Shown here piece after piece: positions 32,223 through 40,922 of a stretch of DNA of 64,000 nucleotides (position 1 is its first letter; the number at the start of each line of letters is the position of its first letter). This stretch comes from Sporobacter sp942492735 (lineage in GTDB: Bacteria; Bacillota; Clostridia; Oscillospirales; Oscillospiraceae), in assembly GCA_942492735.1 (NCBI GenBank), contig OW818648.1, positions 2,542,001 through 2,606,000 of the forward strand, in the 5' to 3' direction. The notes under the pieces were generated by a model. It saw only the letters and a program-made list of their open reading frames with translations, was not told the DNA's origin and made no database searches. The position numbers were made by a program, and so were the translations under genes.

Positions 32223-32795
32223 ATGAGTTTTGTTGAGTTATTATTAGTGGCGCTTGGCCTGTCTATGGATGCAGTCGCGGTATCAATCTGCAAGGGGTTG
32301 TCCATGGAAAGGCTGAGTGTGAAAAATTCGCTTATTGTCGGTGCGTGGTTCGGCGGCTTTCAGGCGCTGATGCCGCTCATCGGCTATTTTCTCGGCACGC
32401 AGTTTACCGAATATATTCGAACGGCATCCCACTGGATCTCGTTTATTCTGTTGGTGGCAATCGGCCTGAACATGATCCGCGAGGCATTTTCGAAAAAAGA
32501 CAAGGCCGCGGATGAAAACACCGACTGCTCACTGTCTGTCAAGGCGATGTTCCTGATGGCTGTCGCGACGAGTATTGACGCATTGGCTGTTGGTGTCACA
32601 TTTGCATTTTTACAGGTCAACATCATCCCGGCTATCCTGACCATTGGCATCATGACGTTCGTGCTGTCAATAGTGGGTGTCAAGATTGGCAATGTCTTTG
32701 GCGCAAAGTATCAGTCAACAGCAGAGATCGTCGGAGGCGGCATTCTCTGTTTGCTCGGTATAAAAATACTTCTGGAGCAGTTCGGGATTTTTTAG
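32223..32795 (+). CDS. mntP: Putative manganese efflux pump MntP
   Basis: 190 residues, six hydrophobic segments, two similar halves. The family signatures GLSMDAVAVSICKGLSM and MAVATSIDALAVGVTFAFL each carry the membrane aspartate that binds Mn2+. It exports manganese across the cytoplasmic membrane. AAGGGAAG precedes the ATG at 32223. Its stop overlaps the stop of the opposite-strand gene by 4 bases, so there is no room for a terminator between them. Confidence 0.92.
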   Translation: MSFVELLLVALGLSMDAVAVSICKGLSMERLSVKNSLIVGAWFGGFQALMPLIGYFLGTQFTEYIRTASHWISFILLVAIGLNMIREAFSKKDKAADENTDCSLSVKAMFLMAVATSIDALAVGVTFAFLQVNIIPAILTIGIMTFVLSIVGVKIGNVFGAKYQSTAEIVGGGILCLLGIKILLEQFGIF

Positions 32796-33958
32796 GACTG
32801 CGGCGCCATGCCTGGCGCGGTCATATCAACCCAGGAAGCGAGCATATCGATACAGGCTCCATACGAGCTGATACCGAGCTCCTCGCCGTTGGATTTGAGA
32901 AAATTGTCATACATCGCGGTAACGGCTTCGGCGGCAGGTGACTGGAATTTGCTCCAGTAGTCATTGTTGTCCGTCCAGTCTTGAATGACATCGTCATTCA
33001 GCGTCGACATAATCTGACTGTAGGCGTCAGGATCCACTTCGCTCAAAGCGTTGCTGAGGTATATGAGACCTTCGAAATACCCGGAATATTCGTAAATGGT
33101 GATATTCGACGTTACGCAGGCGGCAATCGCGGCAAAATTGGCTTCGTCCTCAGAGTTGACGCCGCGTTGGTGCGCCATTTCGTGGGCGATCGTTGCGGGT
33201 ATCAGGACGGCGGGCGCATCGATATTAATGTTTGTCTCGCCGGTGAGGGCAATATAAACGCCGGTAAAGCCGACCATCGTCATGAGCTTCGAATAGAGCA
33301 TTGCTTTCGGTGGGTACGATGTGCCGCTGAGCGCCGGAAATTCATTGACGACATTTCTGTAGACACCCTTAGAAAGCTCGAAATCGTAGTCCGTATTGAC
33401 AATAACATGTCTGTCTGCGTCACGCGCAACCTGGCTGGACAGCTCGTTTGCTTTCTCGGCAAATAGCCTTGTCGCGTTCGTCAGCTGCGAAACGGATACG
33501 CCGTTTGTACCGAGGCCTGTTTTTTCGGCGAGATCCGTGCTGTGATAGCCTGTCCCCCATGACCAGGAGTACGCTGCGAATAGGTACATCGCAACGACAA
33601 TCATGACGTAAAGGCGTTTTCCTAAATTAGCAAACCGCTGCGGGCGGGTGATCAGGATGATAATCGTTTTAATGATATAGTAAAGCACCCAAAGGACAAT
33701 GAGCGTGATCAGAACCTCAGCCAGAGAAAAATATTTGAACGGCCCAAAAGAGCTGACGTGTGCCATCGCGTCTCTGTAAGGAGCGGCAATGTATGTATTC
33801 ACCCAGTTCATAATATCGAGTCTGTTATTCGTTATGTAGTACAAGGCGATTAGGAGCATCGGCACAGCTGCGATCAGGATAAAGAGCCAGATGCGCCGCG
33901 GCGATTTTCCCCCGTACTGATTGTCCTCTGCGGACTTCTTTACAACTTCTTGTGCCAT
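32792..33958 (-). CDS. DUF3810-type membrane protein with HExxH motif
   Basis: 388 residues from the ATG at 33958 (GGAGG 7 bases upstream). Three N-terminal membrane helices (about 22-42, 75-100, 115-133) lead to an extracytoplasmic domain with TIAHEMAHQRGVNSEDEANF, a zincin-type HExxH plus a downstream glutamate. This fits the DUF3810 family of putative membrane metallopeptidases. Substrate unknown; a role in envelope processing is possible. Confidence 0.8.
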   Translation of the reverse strand: MAQEVVKKSAEDNQYGGKSPRRIWLFILIAAVPMLLIALYYITNNRLDIMNWVNTYIAAPYRDAMAHVSSFGPFKYFSLAEVLITLIVLWVLYYIIKTIIILITRPQRFANLGKRLYVMIVVAMYLFAAYSWSWGTGYHSTDLAEKTGLGTNGVSVSQLTNATRLFAEKANELSSQVARDADRHVIVNTDYDFELSKGVYRNVVNEFPALSGTSYPPKAMLYSKLMTMVGFTGVYIALTGETNINIDAPAVLIPATIAHEMAHQRGVNSEDEANFAAIAACVTSNITIYEYSGYFEGLIYLSNALSEVDPDAYSQIMSTLNDDVIQDWTDNNDYWSKFQSPAAEAVTAMYDNFLKSNGEELGISSYGACIDMLASWVDMTAPGMAPQS

Positions 33959-34071
33959 AACACGCCTCCTTTGAGTTTCTATACACAGTATATAGTGGAG
34001 TAAGCGATATGACAAGTGAAAAAAGATGGTGCTATTTTGGTAAAGAGTAACACAAAGAAAGGAAATGACCA

Positions 34072-34710
34072 TTGGCGTATTCAACATACCTATTTGATTT
34101 TGACTGCACTCTTGCAGACTCGGCGCGCGCTGTCATCACCTGCTACCGTGATGTACTGGAGCGCTATGGATATTTCGAGGTTTCAGATGGCGCCATCTGT
34201 CGGACAATCGGTTACCCTGTCGTTGAATCGTTCACCATGCTGACCGGCGAAACGGATACCGCGAAGCTGAAGCAATACCATCGCGAATTTGTGCAGAAAG
34301 CCGACGAAGTTATGGTGGCTCAAACGGTTCTATATCCGTCGACCATTCCGGCACTGAAAAAGCTCAGATTAAACGATTGCAGAATCGGTATAATTTCAAC
34401 AAAATACCGGTACCGAATTGAAGATATTTTAAAACGGTATAAGATCACCGATCTTGTTGATACAATTCTCGGCGGAGAAGACGTTGAAGCACCAAAACCT
34501 GATCCGCAGGGAATTATTAAGGCCATCGAGCGACTCGGCGCTGCAAAAAGCGATGTATTATATATCGGAGACAGCCATATAGACGCCAACGCTGCCAAAA
34601 ACGCCGGCGTCGATTTCGCCGCTGTTACGACGGGTACAACAACAGCTGTGGAGTTTGCAGGGTTGCCGCATGTAAAGATCATGAAAGACTTAGGAGAATT
34701 ATTGTCATAA
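34072..34710 (+). CDS. HAD-superfamily phosphatase (phosphoglycolate phosphatase-like)
   Basis: 212 residues starting at TTG (AAAGGA about 10 bases upstream). Motif I reads FDFDCTLADS, where the usual Gly of DxDGT is Cys; the nucleophile and acid aspartates are intact. Motif II ISTK, motif III lysine in EAPKPDPQGI and motif IV YIGDSHIDANAA are present, with a helical cap. It probably dephosphorylates a small sugar phosphate or pyrophosphate. Transcribed divergently from the DUF3810 gene. Confidence 0.87.
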   Translation: MAYSTYLFDFDCTLADSARAVITCYRDVLERYGYFEVSDGAICRTIGYPVVESFTMLTGETDTAKLKQYHREFVQKADEVMVAQTVLYPSTIPALKKLRLNDCRIGIISTKYRYRIEDILKRYKITDLVDTILGGEDVEAPKPDPQGIIKAIERLGAAKSDVLYIGDSHIDANAAKNAGVDFAAVTTGTTTAVEFAGLPHVKIMKDLGELLS

Positions 34711-34740
34711 CACACAAGGACTATCCTAAGCAGATAATAC

Positions 34741-34794
34741 AAAACACCGGATAATTTGAAGTAATTCAAATCATCCGGTGTTTTCTTTTTCTGA
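34741..34794 (+). terminator. Terminator of the HAD phosphatase gene
   Basis: Long stem AAAACACCGGATAATTTGAA with its near-complement, followed by CTTTTTCTG on the plus strand. It may also work for the convergent gene. Confidence 0.85.
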
Positions 34795-34798
34795 TACT

Positions 34799-35341
34799 TT
34801 ACGCTAAGCTGTCAACAGCGTCCTGACCCAATGCAGTCAGCGCCATACTTCCGCGTTCGAGCACCGGCAGGTCGAAAATGAATCCGCCTTGTTTTGCGCC
34901 CTCTTGTACAGTACTGCAAAAAATGTGATACAGCTCGGATTCTTCGTAAAGAGAATAGTCGCCATTCTGCAAAGGCATATCATAATCAAGCGTAATGATG
35001 TACTTTTCCTCAAGCGAACGAAGAACGTCACCTGTTTTCTTGACAGCCTCCATCGAATCGCCTTTATCCTGCATATAAACGGGCGCAAGAGCTACCGATT
35101 CCATATGCTCGGATTTGGAGCTCTTCATAACGAATCGGGCAAGTGGAAGAAAAGGCAGCTGAGAAAGCTTCGTGATAAAGGTTTTCTCCTCCTCGGTTAT
35201 ATAAATGACTCTATCGTGACAGCCGCCGTCGTGGCATGTGCCGTTGCAGCCGTCGTTTTTTCCGCATTGACTCTCATTGTGGTTATCGCAGCTGTCGTCA
35301 TGGTCGTGGCCGCAGCAGCAGTGGTTGCTTTCATCTGACAT
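34799..35341 (-). CDS. Hypothetical protein with Cys/His-rich N terminus
   Basis: 180 residues with a ribosome site AAAGGAG. The first 43 residues hold about 7 Cys and 7 His among Asp and Asn (HCCCGHDHDD, CNGTCHDGGCHD), a likely metal-binding tail. The remainder is a compact domain without recognisable motif, ending near FIFDLPVLERGSMALT. Similar His/Cys-rich tails occur in metal chaperones and sensors. Function unknown. Confidence 0.7.
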   Translation of the reverse strand: MSDESNHCCCGHDHDDSCDNHNESQCGKNDGCNGTCHDGGCHDRVIYITEEEKTFITKLSQLPFLPLARFVMKSSKSEHMESVALAPVYMQDKGDSMEAVKKTGDVLRSLEEKYIITLDYDMPLQNGDYSLYEESELYHIFCSTVQEGAKQGGFIFDLPVLERGSMALTALGQDAVDSLA

Positions 35342-35477
35342 GTGGTGACTCCTTTGTATTTCTGTGTTTCCGTCTTACTCTGAATGTGACTTCATAAAAT
35401 AAAACCTGTCGGATATTATTATAACATATTTTAATCCGTTTAACAAAAACAATGAAGGGAGAACACCGTTTCAAATA

Positions 35478-36239
35478 TCAACCTGGCAGCTGCCGACCTG
35501 TATGGTCAATTGTATAATCGCCCTTCAGTATCAGCTCCGACACGGGGACGATGGAATAACCATTCTGGATCAGGTATTCGATGATCGACGGGAGCGATTC
35601 TGGCGTATGCAGCGCGGCGTTGTGGAATAGGACGATACTGCCAGCCCCGACTTTTGCAACGACGCGCTTTGTAATTTCAACGGCGGTTAAATCCTTCCAG
35701 TCCAAGCTGTCAACATCCCACTGAATTGTATACATGCCCATGTTTTTAAGCGTCCTGACAACATGGTCATCGTATTCGCCGTATGGGCACCTGAAAAGCG
35801 TCGGCGTTACGCCTGTGACGGCGCTGATTTTTTTGTTGCAGGCGGTGATGTTGGCAACAATTTGATCAGCCGAGAGCTTCGAAAAATGCGCATGGTTATC
35901 CGAATGGTTCATGACCTCGTGACCGGCATCAGACAGAGCCTTGACAGATTCAGGGTATTTATCTACCCATGCGCCGACGACGAAAAACGTGGCTTTGACG
36001 TGATATTTACCAAGAATATCGATGAGTGTCTGGGTATCTTCATTGCCCCAAGCGGCATCAAAAGTTAATGAAACTGCCTTATTATCTCTCTTTACGCAAT
36101 AAATTGGCAATTCTCGCGTCGTTGCCGAAGCACCGACAATGGCGGGGTCATTGATAGTCACAAAAATAAAAATAACGGCTAGAACCGTTGCAAATAGGGC
36201 GATTCTCTTCTTCGTCAGTACAATAAAAACTTTACGCAT
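35478..36239 (-). CDS. pdaB: Sporulation-type polysaccharide deacetylase PdaB
   Basis: 253 residues. One N-terminal membrane anchor (about 12-30), then a NodB deacetylase domain: LTFDAAWGNEDT (catalytic aspartate with the AAW variant usual in PdaB), metal-binding HSDNHAH, FRCPYGEY, and the C-terminal IVLFHN. In Bacillus PdaB is made in sporulation and is needed to keep spores stable. A truncated paralogue lies at 39823-40017, about 77% identical over 65 residues. The AGGG ribosome site is close to the ATG. Confidence 0.92.
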   Translation of the reverse strand: MRKVFIVLTKKRIALFATVLAVIFIFVTINDPAIVGASATTRELPIYCVKRDNKAVSLTFDAAWGNEDTQTLIDILGKYHVKATFFVVGAWVDKYPESVKALSDAGHEVMNHSDNHAHFSKLSADQIVANITACNKKISAVTGVTPTLFRCPYGEYDDHVVRTLKNMGMYTIQWDVDSLDWKDLTAVEITKRVVAKVGAGSIVLFHNAALHTPESLPSIIEYLIQNGYSIVPVSELILKGDYTIDHTGRQLPG

Positions 36240-36317
36240 ATAAGCCCTCCAGTACCTTTGTGATAAATAATATGTCCAAGGTACTGGCTTTATACTTACA
36301 AAACATGGCAGAAAATG

Positions 36318-36362
36318 CGCACCTTTGATGCAAGGTTGTCATACCCCTGCATCAAAGGTGCG
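36318..36362. repeat. 15-bp perfect inverted repeat upstream of pdaB
   Basis: CGCACCTTTGATGCA and its exact complement with a 15-base loop. It lies between the decayed end of the ATPase gene and pdaB. On the minus strand CATTTTC follows, so it could terminate the island operon; alternatively it marks the island edge. Confidence 0.6.
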
Positions 36363-36504
36363 AAAATATCATGCATTATTGAGAAGGGCTTTAAGTCTGA
36401 TAAAGTAAGGACTTGCGGTTAACATAGATGAAAAAATGACGTCATAGTTACAATGATGCGGAATTTCATTTCAGTATTATCTGCTGAGTTCTTATACAAA
36501 TCGA

Positions 36505-38325
36505 CTAAACAGCCATGCAATTAACGTTATTTTGTGGTTCTGAAGTTAACTTTATGATGTCAGATACTAATTCAAATAGCATTTTAAAATGCACGAAGGA
36601 TTCTTGAGGTAAAACGGGGACAATAATTTCACTAAATATGGTTTTACTACGTTTATCAATATCATGTAGAAATAATTCAGTTGCTTTACTGGTACTTATT
36701 GTAATCCATTACAACTACTCAATATTACGAGCATTAACTAATCTTACCATCAATTTTTCTCCAAATCACTAAGTTCGAACATAAACTCAATGCAAAGGTT
36801 TTCTGCTTTTTCGAAGTCCTCTTTCCCTCTAGGCACGGGTAAGAGTGTGGCATATGCTTTTTTGTTATTACTCTCTTTCCATCTACAATCGGTTGCCTCT
36901 TTAAAATTTTATTTAGTTTGTAGCTTTGTTACCTGCAATATCTCTATCAAAAAGCCCAATCACAATACATTTTGCATCAAAACGATATGACTTTAAATAT
37001 GTGGCAAGCATGTCACATCCAGCGGCGGAATTTTCATCCTCTTGATTAATATTGCAACTTTTAATAATAAATGGACATTCTAATTCGCCATACAGTTTCT
37101 TCCAAGCCACGGTTAATATAGCTACATCTGTTTTTCCTTCAGTTAAAACGATAGGTTTTTCGTAATTTTGAATTTGTTTGTTAAGTGATTTATTATTTTC
37201 TTCGAGTTTTTTATTGAGCGTAATGGATTCCATATATTTTTCATATATTTCTTGCTGTATCTTAACGTATCCTAATTCTTCCTCAATGCTTTTGTATTTC
37301 TTGGCATCTTTCATAAGAATTATTTTAGTGGAATTATCTTCGCTAAAACATCTATAGCATTGAACTGTTTCGCTAGAATGTAATCCAATAAACGCAGGGG
37401 AGTGAGATGTAATAAATATCATACTATGTTTTGAATACACATCTTTAAAACTATTTGACATTTCTAAAGCTAGGTTATATTCAAGCGAATTCTCCGGCTC
37501 TTCAAAACCCCATATGTAATTTTTTTTAGATGTCGATGCTATGTGATTCAAAATGCTTGGTATATATCTTACTCTAATTCCGTCCCCTCTTTTGCTTAAG
37601 TCAACGGTATTTGCCCCAAACTCTGTTGATACGGCTAAAGTCTTATATAGGTCGGTTATTGTTTTTGGCGTGGTTATTGAAGTGCTTATACCTGTCACTT
37701 TTTGAAATTCGATATTTATTTCGTTTGCAGAAAGCGAAACAACAGTCGAGAGTTTGCCTAACGAATCCTTTAGGTCACCACTTTCAGCCAATTTATCATT
37801 ATAAATAGTATCCTGCAGTTGGTTCATAACAAATTGAAAAGTTGCATCGTCTTTTATAGCAGGAACGTATATAAATTTTATTTTATTTAAGAATGTTGTT
37901 AATGACGATTTTGAACGGTCATTATATTTTTTGCCACACTTAATCATCTGCCGCTCAACATCATCAGCAATAACTGAAGGCATTATGTCATTTCTATACC
38001 ATGTTTTTGTGACTGTAAATATTTCTGGAAGAGTTTTTTCGGATTGTGCTCCACGAATAAAAGTTATCTTAATCTGAATAAACTGTCTACCTTTGATGGA
38101 ATCCTTTCTAACTTCTTCTTTTCTTTTGAAATTATAATTCTCTTCAAATACAAATGGCATGTTTGCATCAGTTTGATTGTTGAAAAATAAATTTAGGGCT
38201 TTCAAGGTGTTTGATTTTCCAACATCATTTTTGCCAGTAAAAACATTTAAGTCTTTGATTTCTCTCATTGTTTGATTATAAATTGACCTGAAATATTGTA
38301 TTTCAATTTTTTGTATAAACTTCAT
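36505..38325 (-). pseudogene. OLD-like overcoming-lysogenization ATPase (AAA/Toprim), frameshifted C terminus
   Basis: The intact part (38325-36913) has an SMC/RecF-type N terminus (QYFRSI), Walker A TGKNDVGKSN, an ABC-like signature region, Walker B IWGFEEPENSL, TSHSPAFI, and a Toprim segment (VLTEGKTDVAIL, FDRDIAG). It stops at 36913 inside the Toprim domain. The sequence then continues in other frames: 36905-36750 encodes KAYATLLPVPRGKEDFEKAE and ENLCIEFMF-like text, and 36708-36505, back in the original frame, encodes SEIIVPVLPQESF and FKMLFELV. Both read like the missing OLD C terminus, so the gene has at least two frame disruptions. AGAGGAAG precedes the ATG. OLD-family proteins are nucleases in phage defence. 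Confidence 0.75.
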
Positions 38326-38411
38326 GATTCTTCCTCTTTCGATTTCGTACATTCACTGAGTTTAATAACCTAATTAACTAACAAATAAGAGTTCGCATTT
38401 TTAAGAAGAAT

Positions 38412-39104
38412 TTATAAGAATGACTTTTTTACAACCGAAAGCTTAATTTCTATCGTTTTCATATCAGCTAAGACTTTGTTATTTAAAGAAAGCAAAAGAC
38501 GATATACCTTATCAATTTCATTAATAACCAATTTACGCCTACTAATATCTTCGCCGTTCATAATTATATATTCTCTTAAATCAGATAATTTTGTGCACAT
38601 ATCATAACTATCATAATTGTATTTTTTAAGTATGTATTTTTGCGGATTGAACCATTTCTGTTTATCAAAAGTGCTTTGAGAAATACGATCGTTTACCCAG
38701 TTCGCGGAAGCCCCTGCATCATAGGCAGCATCATAAAAATTTTCGTCTGAAGTAAGTTCACGAGACCATAATTTACGAAATTTCATTGAATGGTCGAGAA
38801 TAAGCTTATGTGTTTCATCTAGCCATGAATGTTTTAATTGCATAAATGTTATATATGTTGTTTTTACACCACTTAATATTGTTATTACTAATCCTGTGAT
38901 TAATCCAGCAAAGATGTTTGAAAAAACTGATGATTCGAATTGGCAATTACTATAATAAAGAAACCTAGACTCTAGAAGAGCTGCTATTGCTAAAATAATA
39001 ATCAATAGCGCAATCCAATAATTGGGAAAAGATGTTATTATACTAAAAAAATTGAAGCAACTTTTGAACTTCCGTTTTATTTTTGAAAATCTATCCATAT
39101 CCAC
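38412..39104 (-). CDS. Hypothetical two-helix membrane protein in the AT-rich island
   Basis: 230 residues. Two hydrophobic helices (about 25-48 and 60-80) are followed by a 150-residue charged, mostly helical cytoplasmic domain (KLILDHSMKFRKLWSREL, LSDLREYIIMNGEDISRRK). No known family recognised. AT-rich codons like those of the adjacent ATPase. It lies 87 bases upstream of that gene on the same strand and could be its partner. Confidence 0.65.
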   Translation of the reverse strand: MDMDRFSKIKRKFKSCFNFFSIITSFPNYWIALLIIILAIAALLESRFLYYSNCQFESSVFSNIFAGLITGLVITILSGVKTTYITFMQLKHSWLDETHKLILDHSMKFRKLWSRELTSDENFYDAAYDAGASANWVNDRISQSTFDKQKWFNPQKYILKKYNYDSYDMCTKLSDLREYIIMNGEDISRRKLVINEIDKVYRLLLSLNNKVLADMKTIEIKLSVVKKSFL

Positions 39105-39231
39105 ATATGCCTCATTATTTTTATTCTTATTTAATATGATAGCATACTTTTGGTTTATTTTCCAAAAGCTTTCATATTAGTAACTTCCTAATCTATTTTG
39201 AGTGATAATATGGCACTAGACCCTAACAAAT

Positions 39232-39270
39232 AAGACCTCGAAAAGCCTAAAACATGGCTTTCGGGGTCTT
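39232..39270 (-). terminator. Terminator of the XRE regulator gene
   Basis: Stem AAGACCTCGAAAAGCC/GGCTTTCGGGGTCTT (one mismatch and G-T pairs), placed 9 bases after the stop codon on the minus strand, followed there by ATTTGTTAG. Confidence 0.7.
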
Positions 39271-39278
39271 TTCGTCAG

Positions 39279-39521
39279 TTATTTTATTTCCTGCTCCAAT
39301 GCATTGAACTCCGGTGTACTAAAAAATACCCCAAGTGTTATTCCTAATCCATCACAAATTTTCTTTATAGTCGCGGTTGAAGGGTTTTTACTAACACCGT
39401 TAATGATATTGCTCAGAGTAGATTGTGTTATTCCGCAAATAGTGGCTAATTTGTTCAATGTTAAATTGTTTTGATTACATAATTCTAGAATTCTATTTTT
39501 TATGGCGCTTTCTAAGGTCAT
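39279..39521 (-). CDS. XRE-family helix-turn-helix regulator
   Basis: 80 residues, a single HTH_3 domain: LNKLATICGITQSTLSNIIN with the GVSKNPSTATIKKICDGLGI continuation. DNA-binding repressor of the phage Cro/CI type with a short acidic tail. It is the promoter-proximal gene of the AT-rich island and has its own terminator, so it may regulate itself or the island genes. Confidence 0.88.
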   Translation of the reverse strand: MTLESAIKNRILELCNQNNLTLNKLATICGITQSTLSNIINGVSKNPSTATIKKICDGLGITLGVFFSTPEFNALEQEIK

Positions 39522-39660
39522 GATAAATCTACCTTGTATGGTTAATCAATGCTATCAAAATATGCATAAAAAGTTAACATAATGTTGACTTTATAATTAT
39601 TATTGCTATTATATGAGTTGTAAGAGAGTGTGGAGTGGAAATATGACATGCGTTTGATAG

Positions 39661-39798
39661 CGCATCGACGGAATTCTTAATGATCCAGAATTCACTGAGG
39701 AATGTATATATAGGATTCAATCTGGTAACGGAAAGTTTGTTGATTATACTGTTATTAGGGAATTTAACAACAAAGGTAAGACATTGATGTTTCCGATA
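39661..39798 (+). pseudogene. Unidentified coding remnant at island edge
   Basis: 46 codons without a stop, preceded by two in-frame stops (TGA TAG). The peptide (RIDGILNDPEFTEECIYRIQ then SGNGKFVDYTVIREFNN) has a natural protein composition but no start codon or family I recognise. It sits exactly where homology with the pdaB fragment begins, so it is probably a relic of the DNA that truncated pdaB. Confidence 0.4.
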
Positions 39799-39822
39799 TT
39801 TTTTTTTTCTTCGCAATTTCTT

Positions 39823-40017
39823 ACCCCAAGCAGCGTCGAACGTGAGTGAAACTGCCTTGTTGTCGCGCTTCACGCAGTAGATCGGCAGCTCTCGCGTCGT
39901 TGCCGAGGCGCCGACGATAGCCGGATCGTTGATGGTGAAAAAGATCAGGATGACGGCAAGGATCGTCGCGAAAAGGGTGAGTCTCTTTTTCGTCATCACA
40001 ATAAAGAATTTCCGCAT
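39823..40017 (-). pseudogene. Truncated pdaB paralogue (first 65 codons)
   Basis: Codons 1-65 match the intact pdaB at 36239 closely, including the anchor and ASATTRELPIYCVKRDNKAV, and end exactly at LTFDAAWG; the catalytic domain is gone. The frame then runs on through unrelated sequence to 39574. The upstream regions of both copies are also similar (AGCCCTCCA-TACCTTT, GGCTTTATACT), so the promoter was duplicated too. Non-functional as a deacetylase. Confidence 0.85.
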
Positions 40018-40193
40018 ATTCAGCCCTCCAATACCTTTATATTGGAGGATATGAACAAGGTGTGGGCTTTATACTACAGAAATGCGGCAAAAAGACGCCT
40101 AGAAAATCCTGGGTTAAAGCTTCGCAATCACGTGTGATGTGGGGGAGTATATTGTTCGCATATGTACAGGCGAGCGGATTATCGTCCTCGTAT

Positions 40194-40227
40194 CTGCTAA
40201 GAAGTGATTAAAATCACTTCTTAGCAG
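40194..40227. promoter_or_regulatory. 34-bp palindrome upstream of the hemerythrin promoter
   Basis: 15-bp arms CTGCTAAGAAGTGAT/ATCACTTCTTAGCAG around TAAA. The centre GTGATtaaaATCAC has the 14-bp, N4-spaced form of a CRP/FNR-family operator. It lies 29 bp upstream of the second palindrome. No T-run follows, so a terminator is less likely. Confidence 0.5.
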
Positions 40228-40232
40228 GCTGT

Positions 40233-40273
40233 GTTGTAAAAACAACGGCACTTTCGTGATGAAGGAGTATAAT
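40233..40273 (+). promoter_or_regulatory. CRP/FNR-type operator and -10 box of the hemerythrin operon
   Basis: Palindrome GTTGTaaaaACAAC (40233-40246) is centred 28.5 bases before TATAAT (40268-40273), i.e. near -40.5, the class II activator position. The same palindrome form and spacing recur at 45618. No clear -35 box, as expected for an activated promoter. Confidence 0.6.
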
Positions 40274-40346
40274 ACAATCATAAAGAAACTATATGCTAAT
40301 CCATGCGTTAAAACAGGCGGGCACAATATATAAGGAGGGCTTAAAC

Positions 40347-40892
40347 ATGGGAAAGGCAACACAGGATTTAAAAAAAGAGCATGAAGCAATAGTGTTTGTC
40401 CTTGGGATTTTGGATGCAATGGCTGCTGAAACGTCTGCTGATGGAGATAAGCTGCAATACAGGTATGAACTGATTGACTTCCTTAAAACATTCGCGGATA
40501 AATGCCACCACGGAAAAGAAGAAACCCTTTTGTTTAAAGCGATGGAAGAAAACGGAATCCAGAACGAGGGTGGACCGATCGGCGTTATGTTGGAAGAGCA
40601 CATACAGGGGCGCGGCTATATCGCAAAGATGAAAGAATCCCTGGATGAAGGAGATATCGCAGGATTTAATTCCGCGGCGGAACAATACTGCGGTCTGCTG
40701 AGAATTCACATTAATAAAGAGAATATCATGTTATTCAAATTCGCAGACCAGGTTCTGGATGAAGCCAAACAAGATGAACTATTTATAAAATTCCAAGAGC
40801 ATGAAGAAACAGTTATTGGTCACGGTGTTCATGAGCAGCTTCATGCGAAGGTCGGCACGTGGGCCAAAGTCTATAATGTCAACGACGATTAG
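40347..40892 (+). CDS. Hemerythrin-domain protein
   Basis: 181 residues, all helical. The di-iron ligands are in place: KKEHEAI, DKCHHGKEETLLF (HxxxE), LEEHIQGRG, and RIHINKENIMLF. It binds O2 or NO at a non-heme di-iron site in the cytoplasm. AAGGAGGG precedes the ATG at 40347. First gene of a run of oxygen/NO-defence genes on the same strand. Confidence 0.88.
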   Translation: MGKATQDLKKEHEAIVFVLGILDAMAAETSADGDKLQYRYELIDFLKTFADKCHHGKEETLLFKAMEENGIQNEGGPIGVMLEEHIQGRGYIAKMKESLDEGDIAGFNSAAEQYCGLLRIHINKENIMLFKFADQVLDEAKQDELFIKFQEHEETVIGHGVHEQLHAKVGTWAKVYNVNDD

Positions 40893-40922
40893 TTTGCCGT
40901 TGGAAGGAAACGAGGAGTGACA

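Noticed and set aside
36841..36912. Third-frame continuation after the ATPase stop (LNKILKRQPIVDG...)
   Set aside because: It is open but reads poorly, whereas the other frame over the same bases gives a natural OLD-like C terminus.
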